Under the pieces are notes generated by a model. The model did not search any database. It was given only the letters and a program-made list of their open reading frames with translations, and was not told where the DNA came from. Positions 1 through 5,157 of a DNA stretch of 14,390 bases are shown one piece after another. Numbering within the stretch: the first letter of the stretch is position 1; each line of letters opens with the position of its first letter. The DNA is taken from positions 23,245 through 37,634 of the forward strand of contig PBWE01000021.1 in the NCBI GenBank assembly GCA_002728915.1, read 5' to 3'. The stretch comes from Micrococcales bacterium. Lineage in GTDB: Bacteria; Actinomycetota; Actinomycetes; S36-B12. A program made the position numbers and the translations under genes.

Positions 1-634
1 TGAAGCTCAGTCCGATGTCGCGGGCTTGCGATGCGTCCGGCGCAGCCGTGAGGCCGTCGGGACCGTCAAGGAAATAGTTGTACGGGGCCCGACGACTGAA
101 GTCTCGTTGGTAGGCGAATGCAGCCTTGTTGGGCGAGATGTCGATTAACGATGAGTTAGCGATCACCGGCCACATCTTGCGCTGGGCGCCGGAGAAGCTG
201 AAGGCGGGAGATCCGTACTGAGCCAGAAGATCGATGTCGGTGATCCGGGCCGAACGCACCGGCCCGATCCGCTGAGGAACAGTGGAGGAGAAAACGGCGG
301 CGAGGCGGGTGATGCCGTACTCAACCTCCTCGATGTAGACGATGTCGGCGCGGTCCAGCCCCGCGTGCGGTTGAGCGAATCGGGTGTTGTCGAGTTTCAC
401 GACGAGAACGGGTGACGCTTCGTCTTGATCGGGCTGGGGCAGGCCGCTCAGTGGAAATGTCGGCGTCGGCGTCGGCGTGGGTGTCGGTGTGGGCGTCGGC
501 GTGGCCTGGGTGGACGGGCGTGTGCTGGCTTCCGTCGAGGGGGTGCCGGTGGCGTTGGGGGATGGGGTGGAGCAGCCGGCCACAGCGCAGGCAGCGGCAA
601 TCGTCAGGGCCGCGAGGACCCGAGGGGTGGTCAC
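1..634 (-). CDS. DUF3048-family (YerB-like) secreted lipoprotein, N-terminal part
   Basis: Reading the minus strand from a GTG at 634 gives 211 open codons that run off the left edge, so the C-terminus is missing. Residues 1-21 form a lipoprotein signal: Arg5, a hydrophobic stretch, then the lipobox VAGC with Cys21 as the predicted lipidated residue. A Ser/Thr/Pro linker follows, including an uninterrupted Thr-Pro run at residues 45-59. The folded domain starts near residue 75 with VLVVKLDNTRFAQPHAGLDR, ADIVYIEEVEYGITRLAAVF and GPVRSARITDIDLLAQYG, which I recognise as the DUF3048 (YerB) pattern. The family has no established biochemical function; the protein should sit on the outer face of the membrane. 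It is divergent from mraZ and shares its upstream region. No strong Shine-Dalgarno precedes the GTG, so the start rests on the signal peptide fit. Confidence 0.85.
   Translation of the reverse strand, partial: MTTPRVLAALTIAAACAVAGCSTPSPNATGTPSTEASTRPSTQATPTPTPTPTPTPTPTFPLSGLPQPDQDEASPVLVVKLDNTRFAQPHAGLDRADIVYIEEVEYGITRLAAVFSSTVPQRIGPVRSARITDIDLLAQYGSPAFSFSGAQRKMWPVIANSSLIDISPNKAAFAYQRDFSRRAPYNYFLDGPDGLTAAPDASQARDIGLSF
459..504. repeat. Low-complexity Thr-Pro codon repeat in the lipoprotein linker
   Basis: The plus strand shows an imperfect 6-base repeat (GGCGTC/GGTGTC and variants). On the minus strand it encodes seven consecutive Thr-Pro pairs plus one Thr in the linker between the lipid anchor and the DUF3048 domain. 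It is likely to vary in length between strains and to hold the domain away from the membrane through the thick cell wall; that role is inference. Confidence 0.8.
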
Positions 635-664
635 GAGGGAACTGTAGGCAGCGGTGGGAGCCCA

Positions 665-709
665 GGGGGGTTGGGCTCGCGGGGGAGCCGCCGGGGAGCC
701 GCCGGGGAG
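665..709 (+). repeat. G-rich direct repeat with a G-quadruplex-compatible pattern
   Basis: An 11-base unit GGGGAGCCGCC occurs twice head to tail (682-692, 693-703) and a third partial copy GGGGAG follows (704-709). Together with G-runs at 665-670 and 673-675, the plus strand has five runs of three or more G separated by 2, 5, 7 and 7 bases. This satisfies the usual G3+N1-7 quadruplex pattern. It lies between the divergent lipoprotein start and the mraZ promoter. On the lipoprotein side it would be in the template strand of that gene's leader or promoter. No function is shown. Confidence 0.6.
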
Positions 710-736
710 TCATGGGCAATTTTTGGTGACAGGGGG

Positions 737-764
737 TTGACTGTGGAGCAAAATGGAGTACATT
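737..764 (+). promoter_or_regulatory. Candidate sigma70-type promoter of mraZ / the dcw operon
   Basis: TTGACT at 737-742 matches the -35 consensus at five of six positions. TACATT at 759-764 matches the -10 consensus at four of six, after a 16-base spacer. Transcription would start near 771, giving a leader of about 60 bases before the mraZ ATG. The element overlaps the TGGRG array at 744-778, as expected for a repressible promoter. It was picked by eye; the -10 box is only fair. Confidence 0.5.
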
Positions 765-778
765 GGGGATACTTGGGG
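744..778 (+). promoter_or_regulatory. MraZ-box array: four TGGRG direct repeats with 5-base spacers
   Basis: TGGAG (744-748), TGGAG (754-758), TGGGG (764-768) and TGGGG (774-778) are separated by exactly five bases each, a strict 10-bp period that puts all four on one helix face. A TGGTG at 724-728 lies in the same phase, 20 bp upstream. MraZ of Escherichia coli is known to bind TGGGN direct repeats with 5-base spacers upstream of its own gene, so this is a close match. The array spans the candidate spacer, -10 box and start site, so bound MraZ would be expected to block transcription. Confidence 0.8.
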
Positions 779-814
779 TTAGCAAAGTGGCTAATGGGGC
801 CAGAGTGGTGTGAG

Positions 815-824
815 AGGGGAAGGG
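815..824 (+). promoter_or_regulatory. Ribosome binding site that fixes the mraZ start
   Basis: AGGGGAAGGG lies six bases before the ATG at 831. An in-frame GTG at 810 would add seven residues upstream but overlaps this site and has no Shine-Dalgarno of its own. MraZ proteins conventionally start MFLG, which also supports 831. Confidence 0.8.
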
Positions 825-830
825 CAGCCA

Positions 831-1262
831 ATGTTTCTGGGCACCCACGCTCCTCGATTGGACGACAAGGGCCGCCTCGTTCTCCCGGCGAAATTTCGCG
901 AGCAATTGGCCGCCGGCCTGGTGCTGACCAAGGGTCAGGACCGATCGATCGTCGTGTGGCCGGCCGCGGAGTTCACCGCCTACTCCGAGCGCCTGAATGA
1001 GGCGTCGCGGTCTGACGCTCGTGTTCGGGCCTACCTGAGGGTGCTCTTTTCCGGCGCCTCGGATGAGATCCCCGACCGTCAGGGGCGGATCACGGTGCCG
1101 ACGTCCCTGCGCGAGTACGCGGGTCTGGATCGGGACGTGATCGTGGTGGGCAACGGAACCACCGCCGAGATTTGGGACTCCTCGACGTGGGAGTCCTACC
1201 TGGGCAGCCAGGAGGACGACTTCTCCGGAATAGACGAGGAGGTGATTCCAGGCGTGATGTGA
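831..1262 (+). CDS. mraZ: MraZ, transcriptional regulator of the dcw cluster
   Basis: The product has 143 residues, the usual family length. MraZ is a nucleoid-associated, AbrB/SpoVT-fold DNA-binding protein built from two homologous halves that forms rings and represses its own operon. Both signature motifs are present: DDKGRLVLPAKFR at residues 11-23 and DRQGRITVPTSLR at 82-94. The acidic tail (about residues 128-137) is common in actinobacterial members. The ATG at 831 is chosen because it gives the conserved MFLGTH start and follows a strong Shine-Dalgarno. Four 10-bp-spaced TGGRG boxes directly upstream suggest autoregulation. It is the first gene of the cluster and is separated from the next reading frame by a 177-base structured leader, unlike the tight packing after rsmH. 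Confidence 0.97.
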   Translation: MFLGTHAPRLDDKGRLVLPAKFREQLAAGLVLTKGQDRSIVVWPAAEFTAYSERLNEASRSDARVRAYLRVLFSGASDEIPDRQGRITVPTSLREYAGLDRDVIVVGNGTTAEIWDSSTWESYLGSQEDDFSGIDEEVIPGVM

Positions 1263-1290
1263 CACAGGCGGTGAGGCCTCCTCCCGCTGG

Positions 1291-1328
1291 GCACCCCCTG
1301 GCACCCCTTCCCCGGTGCCAGGAAGTGC
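1291..1328 (+). promoter_or_regulatory. Strong RNA hairpin in the mraZ-to-small-ORF leader
   Basis: CCTGGCACC (1297-1305) pairs perfectly with GGTGCCAGG (1314-1322) across an 8-base pyrimidine loop. GCAC (1291-1294) and GTGC (1325-1328) add four outer pairs across a 2x2 internal loop. There is no U-run after it, so it is not a standard intrinsic terminator. It begins 28 bases after the mraZ stop and could stabilise or separate the mraZ message, or act in attenuation. Role inferred only. Confidence 0.6.
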
Positions 1329-1337
1329 AAAGCGGGC

Positions 1338-1363
1338 GGGGACCTGACCGACCTGGTCCCTTT
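1338..1363 (+). terminator. Weak terminator-like hairpin with short U-tract
   Basis: GGGACC (1339-1344) pairs with GGTCCC (1355-1360) around a 10-base loop and is followed by only three T residues (1361-1363). It could cause partial termination or pausing between mraZ and the downstream genes. The short stem and short U-tract make full termination unlikely. Confidence 0.3.
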
Positions 1364-1427
1364 CAGCACCACACCGAGCAATCCAAACCAACCAACACCC
1401 AAATCGACGTTCATCTCGACCGCGAAC
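1364..1427 (+). other. A/C-rich, unstructured leader before the small ORF
   Basis: After the second hairpin the sequence turns poor in G and T, especially 1364-1405, with runs such as CCAAACCAACCAACACCC. It then leads into the AAGGAG site at 1428. I see no open frame with a good start and no repeat. Unpaired A/C-rich leaders favour ribosome access, which agrees with independent translation of the small ORF. Confidence 0.4.
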
Positions 1428-1439
1428 AAGGAGAAGGAC

Positions 1440-1577
1440 ATGGCAGCCATCGACGAAATTCCCGACGTGACATCGACGTTCCACCCCGTCCGCACGGGTG
1501 TGGCCGTCATGGTCGCCGGAGTCGCCACCGGAGCGGTCCTCTACGTGGTGTCCGTCGTCGTGGCGGGCTGGGCCTAG
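1440..1577 (+). CDS. Small single-span membrane protein of unknown function (45 aa)
   Basis: I do not recognise this protein. It starts at an ATG six bases after a near-perfect Shine-Dalgarno (AAGGAG, 1428-1433), the best such site in the window, and ends at TAG 1575-1577. Residues 1-19 (beginning MAAIDEIPDV) are polar and mildly acidic, ending in HPVRTG. Residues 20-44 are an unbroken Val/Ala/Gly-rich hydrophobic stretch long enough to cross the membrane, ending GWA. The single Arg just before the span suggests the N-terminus is in the cytoplasm. By my count 37 of 44 non-start codons end in G or C, as in the neighbouring genes, which supports real coding. It lies between mraZ and rsmH, 45 bases before the rsmH start, so a role in division or envelope assembly is plausible but is only inferred from position. 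Confidence 0.72.
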   Translation: MAAIDEIPDVTSTFHPVRTGVAVMVAGVATGAVLYVVSVVVAGWA

Positions 1578-1586
1578 ATCCGCGCT

Positions 1587-1602
1587 CGGGACACTCGTCC
1601 CG
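1587..1602 (+). promoter_or_regulatory. Tetraloop hairpin upstream of the rsmH ribosome binding site
   Basis: CGGGAC (1587-1592) and GTCCCG (1597-1602) form a perfect 6-bp stem with an ACTC loop. It ends eight bases before the GGAAG site of rsmH. It might modulate ribosome entry or mark an RNA processing point; it could also be chance in GC-rich DNA. Confidence 0.4.
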
Positions 1603-1622
1603 GTCGATGCGGAAGTCGACTC

Positions 1623-2576
1623 GTGACCTCACCACTCGTTCACCACACGCCCGTTGCCGGCGAGCGCGTCCTGGCCTTGCTGGCACCGGCTCTCACAGAG
1701 CCAGGTGCCGTCCTCGTTGATGCAACGGTTGGGCTGGGTGGTCACTCACGGATGGCCCTTGATCGATTCCCCGCCATTCGCGTCATCGGCATTGATCGAG
1801 ACCCGGAGGCTCTCGAGATCGCCGCAGAGCGACTGTCCGCAAGTCGGGAGCGAGTGCACCTGGTGCATGCCGTGTTTGACGAGATCCCCTCCGTCCTTGC
1901 CGACCAGGGAATCGTGTGCGCTGATGGCGTGCTGTTCGACCTGGGGGTCTCCTCCATGCAATTGGACGAGGCGCGACGGGGGTTTTCGTACGCTCAGGAT
2001 TCCGAGCTGGACATGCGGATGAACCCCGGGGACGTCCTGACGGCGGCAGATGTCGTGAACGACTACGCCGAAGAAGATCTTGTTCGCATCCTTCGGCAAT
2101 TCGGCGAGGAGAAGTTCGCACCCCGCATCGCACGTGGAATCGTTCGCGCTCGGGAAGGTCACCGAGTGTCCCGATCGTCGGAGTTGGTGTCGATCGTCAA
2201 GGAGGCCATCCCCGCCGCAGCCCGGCGCCGAGGCGGTAATCCGGCGAAGCGCACCTTCCAGGCATTGCGTATTGAGGTCAACGCGGAACTGACGGTGCTG
2301 CGCGGAGCTCTCCCCCGAGCGCTTGATGTCCTCAGCGTCGGCGGCCGCATCGTGGTGCTGTCCTACCATTCACTCGAAGACCGAATCGTCAAGTCAGAGT
2401 TCGCTGCGCGCACATCTATTGACGCTCCACCGGATCTTCCCGTTGTTCCCCAGGACATGCAGCCGTCCTTCAGGTTGCTGACGCGGGGAGCCGAAATGGC
2501 GTCGGATGCGGAAGTGGAAGCCAACTCGCGGGCGGCCTCGGTTCGATTGCGCGCCGTCGAACGGGTGCCGGCATGA
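1623..2576 (+). CDS. rsmH: 16S rRNA m4C1402 N4-methyltransferase RsmH
   Basis: The 317-residue product has the usual RsmH (MraW) length. The enzyme uses S-adenosylmethionine to methylate N4 of C1402 in the 16S rRNA decoding centre. Visible motifs are the SAM-binding loop VDATVGLGGHS (residues 32-42), the acidic ribose-binding strand IGIDRDPEAL (55-64), GVLFDLGVSSMQLDEARRGF (102-121), LDMRMNP (129-135), NPAKRTFQALRIEVN (206-220) and VLSYHSLEDRIVK (245-257). The GTG start is preceded by GGAAG with a 7-base spacer and places HHTPV near the N-terminus, as the family requires. The stop overlaps the next start as ATGA. The methylase acts in ribosome fine-tuning, yet it is almost always kept next to mraZ at the head of dcw clusters. 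Confidence 0.97.
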   Translation: MTSPLVHHTPVAGERVLALLAPALTEPGAVLVDATVGLGGHSRMALDRFPAIRVIGIDRDPEALEIAAERLSASRERVHLVHAVFDEIPSVLADQGIVCADGVLFDLGVSSMQLDEARRGFSYAQDSELDMRMNPGDVLTAADVVNDYAEEDLVRILRQFGEEKFAPRIARGIVRAREGHRVSRSSELVSIVKEAIPAAARRRGGNPAKRTFQALRIEVNAELTVLRGALPRALDVLSVGGRIVVLSYHSLEDRIVKSEFAARTSIDAPPDLPVVPQDMQPSFRLLTRGAEMASDAEVEANSRAASVRLRAVERVPA

Positions 2577-3331
2577 GCATTACATCGTCCGCCGCCGAAT
2601 CGCCTCTGGCTGACCCATCTGTGTTTTCGCTGCCGTCGGAAAGCACCGAGTTCGCCACTCAGGCAGCTGGACGCCGACTGCGAAGCAACCGCCCCCACCT
2701 GCGATTGGTGGCTCCGCTACGGCCAGATCGGGCGAGTCGAGGGTTGTTCGCGGTGGTTGTCACCATCGTGTTGGCGTTGGGGCTCATCGTCATGTTGCTG
2801 ATCAACACGTCCGTCGCCCAGACAGCCTTCGTCGTGAGTGAGTTGCAGTCGAAACAACGCGAGCTCGCACGAACCGAAGCTTCGTTGACCCAAGCGATTG
2901 CAGCTGTCGCCGCTCCGCCGGTACTCGAATCGAGAGCCCGTGCACTTGGCATGGTCCCAGCCACACGCCCGGTCTTCCTTACCGTGCCCAGCGGCAAAGT
3001 TCGCGGAAAAGCCAAACCCGCTCCCGGTGATCGCACTCGGACAGTGAATCTCGCAGGCTCTTTGACAGCGACGCTCATCGATCCCCTTCCTGTCGACGAG
3101 CGCGGAGAAGAATTGCCTCCCGCGCAGCGACGGCAGATCGGGGACGGTGCGGTTCTTGTGGACGCTACTGCTCAGCCCACCGGCGATGCGGCGACGCAGC
3201 AGGCACGTCGTAATGAAGAACGTCAGGCCTTGCGTCAGACGGCCACGACCGACGGGGCTGTTTTGGTGGGCCCTGACGGGCCACCAGGCGCAGACGTTGA
3301 TGGTGCTGAACTCGGACAGGCGGGACGGTAA
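2573..3331 (+). CDS. FtsL-like divisome protein with long periplasmic tail
   Basis: The 252-residue protein is bitopic. It has a cytoplasmic N-terminus of about 56 residues with basic stretches (AAGRRLRSNR; PDRASR), one membrane span at about 57-79, and a short heptad-like coiled coil at about 83-115 (ELQSKQRELARTEASL). The conserved patch PPVLESRARALGMVPATRPV (115-134) is typical of actinobacterial FtsL/septum formation initiator proteins. FtsL pairs with DivIC/FtsB and, with FtsQ, activates the FtsW-FtsI synthase. Residues 141-252 form a Pro/Ala/acid/Arg-rich extension, probably disordered, that repeats DGAVLV at 191-196 and 227-232. Start is the ATG of the ATGA overlap with rsmH; the stop TAA shares one base with the pbpB ATG. 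Position directly before pbpB fits ftsL. Sequence identity in this family is low, so the assignment rests on topology, the conserved patch and synteny. Confidence 0.85.
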   Translation: MSITSSAAESPLADPSVFSLPSESTEFATQAAGRRLRSNRPHLRLVAPLRPDRASRGLFAVVVTIVLALGLIVMLLINTSVAQTAFVVSELQSKQRELARTEASLTQAIAAVAAPPVLESRARALGMVPATRPVFLTVPSGKVRGKAKPAPGDRTRTVNLAGSLTATLIDPLPVDERGEELPPAQRRQIGDGAVLVDATAQPTGDAATQQARRNEERQALRQTATTDGAVLVGPDGPPGADVDGAELGQAGR

Positions 3332-5154
3332 TGGCTACCCGCTACCCAACGAAGCAGACCCAGACTCGACGACCACGCCGAGCGGCTTCCGGAGGACGTG
3401 GCTCCGGGGGAGGAGCCGATCACATACCGGGTGATTTCCGTCGAGGTAACGCTCGGCGCCGAGGCACAGCGCTAGTCCTGGCAACGGCTGTCGTCGCTTC
3501 TGTTTTCGCAGCGCGTCTGGTGGATCTCCAGGCGGTGCGAGGCGAGGCTCTGGCGGATGCCGCGCTCAGTCAGCGGCTACGAACTCTGGAGATTCCGGCC
3601 TATCGCGGCAGCATCCTGGATCGAACCGGCCAAGCACTGGCGGTAACGGTCGAAGCCCGCGACGTGACTGCGGATCAAACGTTGATCGAGGATCCTGCTG
3701 CACTCGCGGTGGAACTCGCGCCGATCCTCGAAGTTCCGCAAGACGTGCTGGCCCATCGACTTACCGGCGAAAAGCGCTTCATGTATGTGGCGAAAGGAGT
3801 GACACCCGAAACGTGGGACCGGATCAGATCCCTTCGACTACCGGGCATCTTCAGTGAAGAAACCTCGCAGCGCACGTATCCGGCAGGCGACTTGGCCTCG
3901 CACATCGTGGGCTTCGTGCAAGGAGACGGATCGGGTGGGTCCGGAATCGAATCGGCTTTCAACGACATCCTCACCGGTACGCCGGGACAGCAGACTTACG
4001 AGCGTGGCCCGGGAGGCAGAGTAATTCCCACGCAAAATCTGTCGTCAATTGCAGCGGTTGCAGGATCGGATGTTCAACTCACGATCGATCGAGACGTGCA
4101 ATTTTCCGTTGAAGAAGCTATCCGAGGGTTAGCGCGCAGATCAGGCGCATCAAGCGCGACCGCAGTCGTGATGGACGTTCGCGCAGGCGAAATTGTGGCG
4201 ATGGCAACGGCACCGGACTTTGACCCCAACCGAGTTTCACAATCGACGGAGGACGAGCGTCGGAATCGAGCCATTACTGACATCTTCGAACCGGGATCGA
4301 CTGGAAAGATCATCACCGTTGCGGCTGCTATCAATGAAGGAATCGTAGACGCCCTGTCTCCCATCAGGGTGCCGGGCAGATTGAAACGAGCAGACAAGAA
4401 ATTCAAGGATTATTGGGATCATGACACTCTTCACTTGACCGTGACCGGTGCCTTCGCGAGGTCCAGCAATATTGGAATGATCCTTTTGGCTGAGCAGATG
4501 TCGAAAGAGACGTTTGATTTGTACTTTGAGAAGTTCGGGTTGCAGCAGGACACCGGTCTCGAGCTACCAGCTGAATCAAAGGGACTGATGCAGCCCCCCG
4601 AGGATTGGTTCGGGACGATACCGTTCACGCTCGCCTTCGGTCAGGGGTACTCGGCAACTTCCGTCCAAATGACAAGCGTTTTTGCAACTATCGCTAATCA
4701 GGGTATTCGAGTGGAGCCATCGATAGTGAAGGCCATCGTTGAAGCAGACGGAACGGTCGTCGATACCCCCGATGCGGAACGCTCCCGAGTGGTGCGCGAG
4801 GACACGGCACGTCAAGTCATGGCCATGATGGAAGCTGTTACGGGGGACGGCGGCACTGCCCCGCAAGCGCGGATTCCCGGCTACCGTGTCGCAGGGAAAA
4901 CAGGAACTGCGCAGTTTGTTGATCTAGATTGCGGCTGCTACGCAGGTGACGTGACCGCTTCCTTCATTGGAGTAGTGCCGGCGGATGCTCCTCGATTGGC
5001 CGTCGGTGTATTTGTTCACCAACCGCAGCGAGGACGCACCGGCGGTGAATTGGCTGCCCCGGTCTTCAAAGAGGTGGCTTCTTATGCTCTCCAGGCAATG
5101 CAGATTCCTCCGTCCGGCAAGCGAGCTCCAACGCTCTCTTTGACGACTGGATAG
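3331..5154 (+). CDS. ftsI: Class B penicillin-binding protein PbpB/FtsI, septal transpeptidase
   Basis: The 607-residue enzyme cross-links peptidoglycan stem peptides at the septum and is the target of beta-lactams. A basic cytoplasmic tail (residues 1-44) is followed by one membrane span at about 45-66. The pedestal/dimerisation domain follows, with YRGSILDRTGQALAV (91-105). The transpeptidase domain has all three active-site motifs: STGK with nucleophile Ser323 and Lys326, SSN at 378-380, and KTGT at 523-526. DCGCYAGD (533-540), just after KTGT, carries two cysteines, a pattern I recall from other actinobacterial PbpB proteins. There is no PASTA domain. It pairs with FtsW, encoded further down the same cluster. 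The start shares one base with the ftsL-like stop (TAATG). The transpeptidase region has clearly lower GC than its neighbours. Confidence 0.96.
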   Translation: MATRYPTKQTQTRRPRRAASGGRGSGGGADHIPGDFRRGNARRRGTALVLATAVVASVFAARLVDLQAVRGEALADAALSQRLRTLEIPAYRGSILDRTGQALAVTVEARDVTADQTLIEDPAALAVELAPILEVPQDVLAHRLTGEKRFMYVAKGVTPETWDRIRSLRLPGIFSEETSQRTYPAGDLASHIVGFVQGDGSGGSGIESAFNDILTGTPGQQTYERGPGGRVIPTQNLSSIAAVAGSDVQLTIDRDVQFSVEEAIRGLARRSGASSATAVVMDVRAGEIVAMATAPDFDPNRVSQSTEDERRNRAITDIFEPGSTGKIITVAAAINEGIVDALSPIRVPGRLKRADKKFKDYWDHDTLHLTVTGAFARSSNIGMILLAEQMSKETFDLYFEKFGLQQDTGLELPAESKGLMQPPEDWFGTIPFTLAFGQGYSATSVQMTSVFATIANQGIRVEPSIVKAIVEADGTVVDTPDAERSRVVREDTARQVMAMMEAVTGDGGTAPQARIPGYRVAGKTGTAQFVDLDCGCYAGDVTASFIGVVPADAPRLAVGVFVHQPQRGRTGGELAAPVFKEVASYALQAMQIPPSGKRAPTLSLTTG

Positions 5155-5157
5155 TCG

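Noticed and set aside
724..778. Considered as a tandem repeat or CRISPR-like array
   Set aside because: Only the five-base TGGRG core recurs and the spacers are five bases long, so it is an operator array and not a CRISPR. No repeat-spacer structure occurs elsewhere.
810..830. GTG at 810 as the mraZ start
   Set aside because: The extra residues MRGEGQP are the translation of the Shine-Dalgarno region itself. MraZ proteins start at MFLG.
425..1000. Plus-strand Gly/Arg-rich frame across the divergent promoter
   Set aside because: It arises from the G-rich repeat and the complement of the Thr-Pro linker, has no ribosome binding site, and conflicts with both flanking genes.
321..1484. Long minus-strand open frame (387 codons) across the mraZ region
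   Set aside because: It runs antisense through mraZ and in another frame of the lipoprotein. It is rich in Arg, His and Pro, as expected for a shadow frame in GC-rich DNA, and shows no domain.
1172..1720. Plus-strand open frame of 182 codons spanning the mraZ end, the gap and the rsmH start
   Set aside because: It overlaps two certain genes out of frame and is low-complexity in Arg, Gly and His; the small ORF at 1440-1577 in another frame has far better coding evidence.
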